Shown piece by piece: positions 36,965 to 45,484 of a DNA stretch of 64,000 bases (position 1 is its first letter; each line of letters opens with the position of its first letter). Under the pieces are notes generated by a model. It saw nothing but the letters and a program-made list of their open reading frames with translations, did not search any database and was not told the DNA's origin. The position numbers were made by a program, and so were the translations under genes. This DNA is from Sva-07 sp963716095 (GTDB taxonomy: Bacteria > Actinomycetota > Acidimicrobiia > Acidimicrobiales > Ilumatobacteraceae): positions 206,534 to 270,533 of the forward strand of contig CAVQSV010000005.1 in the NCBI GenBank assembly GCA_963716095.1. Reading direction: 5' to 3'.

Positions 36965-39384
36965 ATGAACGCAGAAGAGGTCGGGCGCGACGAGTCCCCG
37001 CGTCGGGGGGTCCACGTGTCCGATCTCGGGACTGGCAGACTCGGTGCTCGCGCCTTTGCCGTTCCATCGATGTCGTCACGTTTTCGACGTCCGACCGACG
37101 TTGTCCTGCTGACACTGTCGCTCGTGCTCGTCGCCGTGGCCAGCGCTCAGGTCGGCGACCCCGGAGATCTCGAGACCGCGTTCTCCGACTGGTTGGCTGC
37201 GCTGCCTGGTTTCCTCGATGTCGTCTGGGCGTCGGCGTTCGATTTCTTGCAGATCTGGGTCGTGGTCATCGGCATCCTCGCCCTCACTCGGCGGCGATGG
37301 GCGCTGCTCCGCGACTGGGCGTCGAGCCTCGCGATCACGGTGGCCGGGGTGGCGCTCGTGGGACAGATCGTCGACGGGTCGGTTCCCGACCTGCTCGACG
37401 GCATCGGATCAGCAGACGGGACATCGACGTTCCCCTCGCTGGCGCTCGCTGCCGGGGCGGCAGCGGTCACCGTTGCCAACCCGCACTTCGTCAGCCCGTT
37501 GCGCAAGTTCGGTCGATGGCTGATCGGCGCCGCATGGCTGGCCGCTCTGGTCCTCGGCGAAGCCGGGCCCACGGGGGCCTTGGCAGCGGTCGCGATCGGT
37601 TGGGCGGCCGGGGCACTCGTGCATCTCGTGTTCGGGTCGCCCGATGCGACGCCGTCGCCGCATGAACTCGGACAGGCGCTGCGATCGATCGGCGTCGACG
37701 CCGAACCCACGGAGGTGGAGGTGCGCAGCGGTGTCACCGTGGCCCGAGCCCACACCGCAGGCGGACGCGACGTCGACGTCCGTATCCATGGCCGCGACTC
37801 GTGGGACAGCCAGTTCTTCGTCAAGCTCTGGCGGATCGTCTTCTACCGCTCCGGTGGCCGGAACGTCACCGTCAACCGGCGCCACCAGGTCGAACACCAG
37901 GCCTACATGACGCTGTTCGCCGAACGTGAGGGAGCGTCGGTCACGCCCTTCGTCGCCGCAGCCGTCGACAGCCGCGGCGATGCGCTGTTCGTGGCCGAAC
38001 GGGTCGGCCCGCGGTTCGGACACGGCGAGGCCGAGATCGGCGACGATCTCCTCGCCGACGCGTGGCAGTCGCTCGGCCGACTCCACGGAGTCGGCATCCG
38101 TCACGGTGCCATCACCCCGGACAATCTGCAGGTCGCCGGCGGACACGTGTTCTTCGGCGGGTTCGACCGAGCCGCCATCGACTGGCAGGACACTTCCCGC
38201 CAACTCGATGAAGCGCAGCTGTTGGTCACGACCGCGGTTGCCGTCGGAACGGATCGAGCGATCGCGGCCGCGGTCGACGCCCTCGGTACCGACGCGACTG
38301 ACCGAGATGAGCACGTTCGTGCAGACCGCGGCGATGCTGCCCACCCTGCGCCGGCGCGCCGACGCCGCCGATCTCGACATCGACGACCTCCGCAAGGCCG
38401 TCGTCGCAGAAGTCGGCGGCGAAGAACAGGAACTCCAGACGATCCGACGGTTCTCGGTCGGCAACGTCGTGATGTGGGTGCTGCTCGTCGTCGTCGCCTA
38501 CGGGATGATCGGTGCGGTCCAGAGTGTCGGCCTGTCGTCGATCGTCGACTCGATCAGCCAGGCGAACATGGCGATCCTCCTGCTCGCACTCGTCCTCGCT
38601 CAGGTCCCACGCGTCGCAAGCGCCTTCGCCGTGTCACGGGCGGCTCCGATTCCCGTGCCCCTCGGTCGTCTCACGTTGCTCGAGTTCGCCATCACCTTCG
38701 TGAACCTCGCCGTGCCGTCGACCGCAGCACGAGTCGCCGTCAACATCCGGTTCTTCCAGCGCAACGGGCTCGATCGCACGACGGCCATCGGCGTCGGTGG
38801 CCTCGACAGCGTCGCCGGGTTCGTCGTCTCAGATCAGCCTCATCCTGGTGATCGTCGGATTCGGCCTCGGCAGCCTGAACCTCGACATCAGTGCCTCCGC
38901 TCCCAACCTGAACGGTCAGCTGATCCTCATCGCGGTGGTGGCGATCGTGATCGGCGTCGCGGTGGTGGCGCTCGTCCCGAAGTTCCGCGACCCGGTCGTC
39001 GCCGTCACCAAGACCACGTGGACGAAGATCGGTCCGCTCCTGAGCTCACCGGGCCGTTTGATCTCGGTGGTGCTCGCGAACGTGCTCGTGCAGTTGCTCT
39101 TCTCGCTCGCGATGTACACGGTCCTGCGAGCCTTCGGGCAGGACGTCGGATTCGCCGACGTCGTGCTCGTCAACGTCGGGGTGGCGCTGTTCGCCGGTCT
39201 GATGCCGGTGCCCGGCGGGGTCGGCGTCACCGAGGCGGCGCTGACCGCTGGTTTCACGGCCATCGGTGTCGACAGCGCGACGGCGATGGCGGCGGCGATC
39301 ACCTACCGCCTGCTGACGTTCTACCTGCCGCCGTGTCTCGGCTACTTCGCGCTGCGATCGTTGCGCACTCAGCGTCTGCTCTGA
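36965..39384 (+). CDS. Kinase-like domain fused to an LPG-synthase-type membrane domain (two frameshifts)
   Basis: About 806 residues after two one-base repairs (near 38300 and 38825). N-terminal membrane domain (about residues 40-220); a soluble middle with a degenerate protein-kinase-like look (FFVKLWRIVFYRSGGRNVTV, LGRLHGVGIRHGAITPDNLQ, FGGFDRA), where HRD and DFG are not canonical; and a C-terminal lysylphosphatidylglycerol-synthetase-like TM domain (LEFAITFVNLAVPSTAARVA, GLMPVPGGVGVTEAALTAGF). The last domain occurs in lipid flippases or synthases. The aminoacyl-transferase domain of MprF is absent. It may be regulatory or transport polyprenyl-linked glycans; this is inference. Confidence 0.7.
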
Positions 39385-39411
39385 GCCTGGTCGCTCGACC
39401 GCGGAACGCGC

Positions 39412-40531
39412 TCAGTGTTTGGTGTTGCGGCGACGCCGTGAGTGGCGTTCGAGGGCGAGGTCGACGAGGCGGTCGATCAGATCGCTGTAGGTCAGCCCGG
39501 AGTGGATCCAGAGCTTCGGGTACATCGAGATCGGCGTGAATCCCGGCATCGTGTTGACCTCGTTGCACAGGAAGACCGCGGCCGTTGCCGACGTCGTCCA
39601 TCTCGTAGAAGAAGTCGACCCTCGCCAGGCCGTCGCAGCGCAGTGCCCGGAAGGTGTCGATCGCGAGCCGCCGCGCGTCGGCGGCTGCGGTTTCCGGCAG
39701 CGGAGCCGGAATGAGGAGTTGCGCGCCGTCGGTGACGTACTTGTCCTCGTAGCTGTAGAACTCCTCGCCCGGCACGATCTCGCCGGGCAGCGATGCTTCG
39801 GGTGCGGTGTTGCCGAGCACGGCGACTTCGATCTCACGGCCGACGATCGCCTCTTCGACCACGATCATCTCGTCGTAGGTGAGGGCGTGGTCGATCGCCT
39901 CGCGTAGCGCCTCGACCGTCGACGCCTTCGACACACCGACCGACGAGCCCATGTTCGCCGGCTTGACGAACACCGGGAGTCCGAGCTCGTCGGCCAACTC
40001 GGCCGGGAGGCCCGGCGTCATCTCGTGTTCGGCGAACGCTCGGTACTTGGCCTGCGGGATGCCGGCGGCGGTCAGCACCTGCTTGGCCATCGCCTTGTCC
40101 ATCGCAACGGCCGAGCCGAGCACGCCGCTACCGACGTACGCCACGTTTGCGAGGTCGAGCATGCCCTGGACCGTGCCGTCCTCTCCCATCGGGCCGTGCA
40201 ACAGCGGGAGCACCACGGTGACCTCGTCGGACGAGGCTGCATCGGCGAGCATGGGGGTGGGCGACACGTCGGTGCCGATGGGATTCAGTCGGCCGGGGAC
40301 GGCGTGTGGCCCCTCGATCAGCGCCTCGACGGCTTCGTGGGCCAGCGCCCACTGTCCTTCGGTCGAGATGCCGACCGGCGTGATCCGATACCGCGCCGGA
40401 TCGGCGGCGCGCAGCACGTGCGCGGCGGTCGTGCACGACACGTCGTGTTCGGCCGACTCGCCACCGAACAACACGACCAGGTGGATCCGCTCGTGATCGA
40501 AGCGCTCGCCGGAGTGCCGCATGGGGGTCAT
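39412..40531 (-). CDS. ddl: D-alanine--D-alanine ligase (one frameshift)
   Basis: About 372 residues. ATP-grasp enzyme making the D-Ala-D-Ala dipeptide of peptidoglycan. LVVLFGGESAEHDVS, LHGPMGEDGTVQGMLD, YVGSGVLGSAVAMDKAMAK, VKPANMGSSVGVSK and VDFFYEMDD are all present. At about 39581 an extra base breaks the frame; the repaired end continues VFLCNEVNTMPGFTPISMYP, then LWIHSGLTYSDLIDRLVDLA. The ddl gene is normally essential, so this break is best read as a sequencing indel. It is head-to-head with murF, with 24 nt between starts. Confidence 0.85.
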
Positions 40532-40555
40532 CGACCCACGGTACCGTCGGCGGTC

Positions 40556-41860
40556 GTGAGGATTCGTGCATCCGAAGCTGCCGCTGGAATCGGCGGACGT
40601 CTGGTCGGACCCGACGTCGAGTTCGACGGCGCCTCGTTCGATTCACGGTCGACGGCGCCCGGTCAACTCTTCGTTCCGATCGTGGCCGAGCGCAACGGCC
40701 ACGAGTTCATCGGCGCTGCTCGTGCGAACGGCGCGGTGGCGCACCTCACCAGCGAGCCCGACGAGTTCCGCCGTGACGGCACGGCGATCGAAGTCGCCGA
40801 CACCGCGCAGGCGCTGCTGGCGCTCGCCCAGTGGGCCAGGGGGCGACTCGACGCGCGGGTCGTCGGTGTCACCGGCAGCGTCGGCAAGACGTCGGCGAAA
40901 GACCTGATGGCCGCAGCGTGCGGCGCCGGTCGACGTACGACAGCCAACGAGCGCAGCTTCAACAACGAGCAGGGCCTGCCGGTGACGATCCTCAACGCGC
41001 CCGACGACACCGAGGTGCTCATCGTGGAGATGGGCATGCGCGGCTTCGGCCACATCGCGCAACTCTGCGAGATCGCCCGCCCGGACATCGGCGTGGTCAC
41101 GGTGGTCGGTCACGCGCACACCGAACTGGTCGGCGGCATCGATGGTGTCGCTCGCGCCAAGGGTGAACTGGTCGAAGCGCTGCCCGGGTCCGGTACCGCC
41201 GTGTTGAACTCCGATGACGAGCTGGTGGCGGCGATGCGATCGCGTACGGGCGCCGAGGTGCTCACCTACGGCGCAGATGGCGACGTGCGCGTGAGTGCCG
41301 TCGAACTCGACGGGCTCGCACGGGCGCGGTTCCGGGTCGACACGCCGTGGGGGAGTGGCACGACACAGCTCGTGGTGCCCGGCGCGCACATGGTCGCCAA
41401 CGCTGCAGCTGCGATCGCCGTGGCCGGCGTCGTCGGCGTCGATCTCGACGCTGCGCTCGCAGCGCTTGCTTCGGCGACCGTGTCGGGCATGCGAATGGAG
41501 CTCTCGACAGCGTCGAGCGGCGCCACCGTCGTCAACGACGCCTACAACGCGAACCCGACCTCGATGCGCGCCGCACTCGACGCGCTTGCTGCGATGGATG
41601 CCGGCCGGCGTGTCGCCGTGCTCGGCCTGATGGCGGAGATCGACGATCCCGAGCCGGCACACCGAGCGATCGCAGCCCATGCCGCTGCGCTCGGGCTCGA
41701 TGTGGTCGCGGTCGGCACCGATCTGTACGGCATCGAGTCGGTGGACGATCCGCTGGCAGCGATCGGTCCACTCAGCAGCGGCGACGTCGTGCTCGTCAAG
41801 GCGAGTCGGTCGGCCGGACTCGAACAGGTGGTGGAACGCCTCGCAGCGCCGCTCCGATGA
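40556..41860 (+). CDS. murF: UDP-N-acetylmuramoyl-tripeptide--D-alanyl-D-alanine ligase
   Basis: 434 residues, full length. Adds D-Ala-D-Ala to UDP-MurNAc-tripeptide. Mur ligase N-terminal domain (DSRSTAPGQLFVPI), central ATP domain with VTGSVGKTSAKD (Lys111 in the P-loop), NNEQGLPVTIL and EMGMRGFGHI, and the C-terminal domain with VVNDAYNANPTSMRAAL. GTG at 40556 is the first start after the divergent ddl gene. The two neighbours catalyse successive steps, D-Ala-D-Ala synthesis and its attachment. Its stop codon lies inside the 40-nt hairpin at 41855. Confidence 0.92.
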   Translation: MRIRASEAAAGIGGRLVGPDVEFDGASFDSRSTAPGQLFVPIVAERNGHEFIGAARANGAVAHLTSEPDEFRRDGTAIEVADTAQALLALAQWARGRLDARVVGVTGSVGKTSAKDLMAAACGAGRRTTANERSFNNEQGLPVTILNAPDDTEVLIVEMGMRGFGHIAQLCEIARPDIGVVTVVGHAHTELVGGIDGVARAKGELVEALPGSGTAVLNSDDELVAAMRSRTGAEVLTYGADGDVRVSAVELDGLARARFRVDTPWGSGTTQLVVPGAHMVANAAAAIAVAGVVGVDLDAALAALASATVSGMRMELSTASSGATVVNDAYNANPTSMRAALDALAAMDAGRRVAVLGLMAEIDDPEPAHRAIAAHAAALGLDVVAVGTDLYGIESVDDPLAAIGPLSSGDVVLVKASRSAGLEQVVERLAAPLR

Positions 41861-41894
41861 GCGAACACACCAGATCTGCGGGGTTCGCTCATCG
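41855..41894. terminator. 40-nt hairpin element, copy 1
   Basis: Arms CGATGAGCGAAC and GTTCGCTCATCG are exact reverse complements separated by 16 nt. The element begins within the last codons of murF and lies in the 51-nt gap to the convergent MFS gene, so it probably ends both transcripts. The same arms, with the same 40-nt total length, occur twice at 59716-59816. Confidence 0.75.
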
Positions 41895-41911
41895 CAGGCT
41901 CGGTCGACGGG

Positions 41912-43225
41912 CTACAGCCGCCGAGTCGCGCTCGTCGGGTGGAACGGCTCGCCGCCGTCCTCCTCGGCCAGGAACGCCGACTGCGGCAGTCGCCGCAGGT
42001 CGACCCACCACGCGAGGAACAGCGCGAACGCTGCGCCGAAGCCGAGCACGGCGCGGGCGCCGATCCATTCGATCACCACGCCGAACAGCAGGTTGCCGAT
42101 CGGTACCGTGCCGCCGAACACCATGAACCACAGCGGCATCACCGTGGCGCGCTCGGTGTTCTTCATGTTGAGCTGGAACGTCGTCGTGATCGCCGTCGCG
42201 GTCATGAAGTAGAACATGCCGAGCACGAACCCGACCGGGAACGGCAGGATCGAGTCGCGCAGCTGCGAGAAGATTGCGAGCGAGATCGCGAAGCCGGTGA
42301 AGCCACGCACGATCAGCACCTTGCGATCGATCGACGACAGGAACGTGCCCACCGACAGTGCGCCGACGAAGGCTCCGGCACCCCACACCGCGTAGAGCCA
42401 GCGGTAGGTCGCGCTCGAGGGCGCGATGTCGAAGTTGAGGCGCGCCACCGACGGGAACAGCCCGATGTAGACGAGGCTGAACAGCGAGAACAGGAACATG
42501 CCGATCAGCAGCCGGTTGAGGACCAGGCGGTCCTTCGCGATCTTCAGCCCGACGGTCAGCGACTTGAACCCCCGTGCGGTGTTGCCGCTGCGCACGTCGG
42601 GCATGCGCACGATCAGGAGCGCCGCGATGAAGAAGAGGTAGGTGCCGGCGTTGACCAGGAAGATGCTCGACACGCTGAGTCCGGCAACTGCGAGGATCGC
42701 GGCGATGACCGGGCCCATCACGCGGGTGCCGTTGATCATCGCGGAGTTCAAGGAGATGGCTCCCGGAAGGTCCTGGCGATGGACGAGCAGCGGCATCGAC
42801 GCCTGGAACGCCGGAGCATTGAACGCATTCGCGATGCCGATGCCGAGTTGCGCCGCGAAGATCGTCCACAGCGCGCTGTCCTGCGCCACGAAGTAGGCGA
42901 TCGTGATCGTCAAGACCACCGACGCACTCTGCATCGTCAACTGTAGTTTCTGCTTCGAAACTCGGTCGGCGAGCACACCGGCAGGGATCGACAGCACCAG
43001 GAGAGGGCCGAGCTGGGCAAAGATCATCAGGCCCACCAGCGCGGGGCGGCCGGTGCGGTCGTCGATGTAGGCGGGCAGCGTGAAGTTCTGCATCCACGTA
43101 CCGATGTTCGACAGCGCCAGGCCGATGAAGATGATTCGGAATCCCCGATACGACAACGCCGCCCTGGCGGTGCCGGGCTTCTGGCCGTGGTCGGGAGGCG
43201 TGTCGAGATCGGGTGTGGCGGACAT
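41912..43225 (-). CDS. MFS transporter (MFS_3/enterobactin-exporter-like)
   Basis: 437 residues, twelve predicted helices. The N-terminal half has FRIIFIGLALSNIGTWMQNF, PLLVLSIPAGVLADRVSKQK and NSAMINGTRVMGPVIAAILA; this matches the MFS_3 exporter group. Unlike most sugar or antibiotic transporters the loop motif A reads GVLADRVSKQK. The substrate is unknown. ATG at 43225 is preferred to the upstream ATG or GTG starts, because a perfect 20-bp palindrome at 43238-43257 lies directly in front of it and overlaps the longer start. Confidence 0.85.
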   Translation of the reverse strand: MSATPDLDTPPDHGQKPGTARAALSYRGFRIIFIGLALSNIGTWMQNFTLPAYIDDRTGRPALVGLMIFAQLGPLLVLSIPAGVLADRVSKQKLQLTMQSASVVLTITIAYFVAQDSALWTIFAAQLGIGIANAFNAPAFQASMPLLVHRQDLPGAISLNSAMINGTRVMGPVIAAILAVAGLSVSSIFLVNAGTYLFFIAALLIVRMPDVRSGNTARGFKSLTVGLKIAKDRLVLNRLLIGMFLFSLFSLVYIGLFPSVARLNFDIAPSSATYRWLYAVWGAGAFVGALSVGTFLSSIDRKVLIVRGFTGFAISLAIFSQLRDSILPFPVGFVLGMFYFMTATAITTTFQLNMKNTERATVMPLWFMVFGGTVPIGNLLFGVVIEWIGARAVLGFGAAFALFLAWWVDLRRLPQSAFLAEEDGGEPFHPTSATRRL

Positions 43226-43237
43226 CGTGGGAGGGGC

Positions 43238-43257
43238 ACTTGACCCGCGGGTCAAGT
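43238..43257. promoter_or_regulatory. Perfect 20-bp palindrome upstream of the MFS gene
   Basis: ACTTGACCCGCGGGTCAAGT reads the same on both strands. It ends 12 nt upstream of the MFS start codon and carries a TTGACC element on each strand. It looks like an operator for a dimeric repressor. No regulator gene is adjacent. Confidence 0.5.
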
Positions 43258-43276
43258 TAGCCCATGCGCCTCGACC

Positions 43277-44422
43277 TCAACGGAACTGGCGAAAGCAGTT
43301 CCTGATGTCGTCGACGAACAGCTCCGGCACCTCGAATGCGGCGAAATGGCCGCCTTTCGGCTGCTCGTTCCAGTAGCGGATGTCGGTGAACATCGATGCG
43401 ACCCACGAGCGCACCGGCGGTGCGATCTCCTTCGGGTAGGCAGTGAACCCCGACGGGATGGTGACCGTTGCCGGACGTGGGCCCTTGCCGAAGCTCTCCC
43501 AGTAGATGCGAGCCGACGACGCGCCGTTGCCGTTGATCCAGTACAGCATCACGTTGTCGAGCAGCTCGTCGCGTGACAGCACGTTCTCCGGGTGCCCGTC
43601 GCAGTCGGTCCAGGCCCAGAACTTCTCGAGCACCCAGGCGGCCTGCGCGGCGGGCGAGTCGACGAGGCCGTAGCCGATCGACTGTGGGCGCGTCGACTGC
43701 TGCTTGGAGTACCCCGAGTCCCATTCCGCGTAGTACTGCAATCCGTCGAGGGTGCGCTGTTCCTCGGGGGTGGGGTCGCCGTCGAGCTGCGGGCGGGCGC
43801 CCATGGCGAGGGTGGTGTGGATCGCAGCGCAGTGCTCGACGTCGGTGCCGCCGATCGCGGTCGTGATCGCCGAACCCCAGTCGCCACCCTGCGCGACATA
43901 GTGGTCGTAGCCGAGTTCGGCCATCAGCGCAGCGAAGGTGTCGCCGATCTTCTGCACGCCCCAGCCGGTGGTGGTCGGTTTGCCGGAGAAGCCGAAGCCG
44001 GGCAGCGATGGGGCAACGACGTGGAAGGCGTCGGCGGCGTCACCGCCATGTCGGGTTGGATTCGTGAGGGGTTCGATCACCTTGTGGAACTCGACGATCG
44101 AGCCGGGCCAGCCGTGGCTGATCACCAACGGCATCGCGTCGGGATGCGGTGAGCGGACGTGAACGAAGTGCACGCCGGGGTCGGTGAGCCCCTCGACCGG
44201 CATCGTGAACTGATCGAACCGGTTGAGCGCCGCTTCGCGCTGGCGCCAGTCGTAGGTCTCGGCCCAGTATTCGCACACGTCTCGGACGTAGCCGAGTGGT
44301 GTCCCCTGCGACCAGTCGTCGACGAGTTCGCGTTCGGGCCACCGGGTGTTGCGCAGCCGTGTACGGAGATCGTCGAGCAGTGCGTCGGACACCTCGATCT
44401 GGAATGGCGTGATCTTCGACAT
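43277..44422 (-). CDS. Epoxide hydrolase (alpha/beta hydrolase with EHN domain)
   Basis: 381 residues. The N-terminal epoxide-hydrolase domain (FQIEVSDALLDDLRTRLRNT and WPERELVDDWSQGTPLGYVR) precedes an alpha/beta hydrolase core with LVISHGWPGSIVEF (HGWP oxyanion motif), GGDWGSAITTA (nucleophile aspartate) and KGGHFAAFEVPELF (catalytic histidine). Family enzymes hydrate epoxides to diols. Length and motif order match microsomal-type bacterial epoxide hydrolases. The complex inverted repeat at 44461 lies in its 5' region. Confidence 0.88.
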   Translation of the reverse strand: MSKITPFQIEVSDALLDDLRTRLRNTRWPERELVDDWSQGTPLGYVRDVCEYWAETYDWRQREAALNRFDQFTMPVEGLTDPGVHFVHVRSPHPDAMPLVISHGWPGSIVEFHKVIEPLTNPTRHGGDAADAFHVVAPSLPGFGFSGKPTTTGWGVQKIGDTFAALMAELGYDHYVAQGGDWGSAITTAIGGTDVEHCAAIHTTLAMGARPQLDGDPTPEEQRTLDGLQYYAEWDSGYSKQQSTRPQSIGYGLVDSPAAQAAWVLEKFWAWTDCDGHPENVLSRDELLDNVMLYWINGNGASSARIYWESFGKGPRPATVTIPSGFTAYPKEIAPPVRSWVASMFTDIRYWNEQPKGGHFAAFEVPELFVDDIRNCFRQFR

Positions 44423-44460
44423 CTGCTCGACCCTACGCACCCCCACCCACACGCCCCCTA

Positions 44461-44577
44461 CCCGAAAATGCGCGCGCGAACGTCGGTGGCGGGCAGATCC
44501 GCGCACGATTCGAATCGGGCCCCCGAAACGTGCGCGGATCAGCCCGCCCGTGGCGCTCTCGCGCGCACTTTTCGGAA
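44461..44577. repeat. Large nested inverted repeat
   Basis: An inner stem of 19 bp (44488-44506 with 44530-44548, 18 of 19 positions paired; core GATCCGCGCAC with GTGCGCGGATC) surrounds a 23-nt loop that itself contains GATTCGAATC. Outside it, CCCGAAAATGCGCGCGCGA at 44461 pairs with the TCGCGCGCAC-TTTTCGG block ending at 44577, with a one-base bulge. It fills most of the 184-nt gap between the TIGR03084 stop and the epoxide hydrolase start and encodes no protein. Confidence 0.65.
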
Positions 44578-44606
44578 TTGGGGATGGAGGGGGGAGGCGA
44601 GGGGCG

Positions 44607-45404
44607 TCAGGCGGAACGTGGGGCGGGGCCGTCGGAGGCAGGGCCGGCGAAGAGCTGGGCCTTCTCCATCCAGTCTCGGGCCGAGTCGCCCGTGACGGCC
44701 AGATCGGTGTCGTCGACGTGACGGCGCTGGGTGGTGACCAGGCAGAAGTCGAGCGCCGCTCCGACGATCGACTCGGCGGCATCGTCCGGGCCGAATGCGA
44801 TCACCTCGCCCGACGGCAGCGTCAGTTCGGCGCGCACCGGCGTCGAGGGCACCTCGAGTCCGCGGTTCATGTAGGTCCAGCCGCGCGTGATGAACCCCAG
44901 CTGCGCAATGTGGCGCAAGCGATCGGTCGGCTCCCGTGTCGCACCGCCGGTCGACGCAACGGTGTCGACGATGTCCTGACCGTGGGCCCACGCCTCCATC
45001 AGCCGAGCGGTGAGAAACGACTTCGACCCCATCGACGGGCCGTACCACGCCACGCGGGTGTCGTTCTCGAGTGTCGAGCCGGCTGCGCTGAGCTCGTCGC
45101 GGCCGGTACGCCACGCGGTGAGCAGCTCATCGGGCGACATCGCCCGATACGGCCCGAGCGTCATGTCGTCGGCCGATTCCCCGGCGCCGAGGAGTGCGTG
45201 CATCGCATCTTGGAACGCGTCGGGGTCGGTGACCGCAAGGGCGGCGTTTCGATCGAAGTAGGTGAGGTGGCCGATCTGGTCGGCCACCGTCCAACCGGGA
45301 CTGGGCGTCGGCAGCTGCCACTGGTCCGGCGACAGCGCGGCGACGATGACATCGAGCGACTGCTGTTCGGCTTGGAGATCGGCGAGTACCTCGGACACGT
45401 CCAT
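44607..45404 (-). CDS. TIGR03084 family (DinB-like, mycothiol-related) metal-binding protein
   Basis: 265 residues. The N-terminal four-helix bundle has WTVADQIGHLTYFDRNAALA, with the first His of the DinB/MDMPI metal triad, and LTARLMEAWAHGQDIVDTVA, with the H/D pair. The C-terminal part is SCP2-like. This layout is that of the TIGR03084 group within the maleylpyruvate-isomerase-like superfamily, where thiol-dependent chemistry is suspected. The actual substrate is not known. It is divergent from the carboxylase operon. Confidence 0.75.
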   Translation of the reverse strand: MDVSEVLADLQAEQQSLDVIVAALSPDQWQLPTPSPGWTVADQIGHLTYFDRNAALAVTDPDAFQDAMHALLGAGESADDMTLGPYRAMSPDELLTAWRTGRDELSAAGSTLENDTRVAWYGPSMGSKSFLTARLMEAWAHGQDIVDTVASTGGATREPTDRLRHIAQLGFITRGWTYMNRGLEVPSTPVRAELTLPSGEVIAFGPDDAAESIVGAALDFCLVTTQRRHVDDTDLAVTGDSARDWMEKAQLFAGPASDGPAPRSA

Positions 45405-45484
45405 GTGTGAAGGTGTATCCGATCGGGACGGCTGCGCACGGCTCGGACCTGCGCTTCGGAGCCCGTCGAGGTCGCTCCACTACG

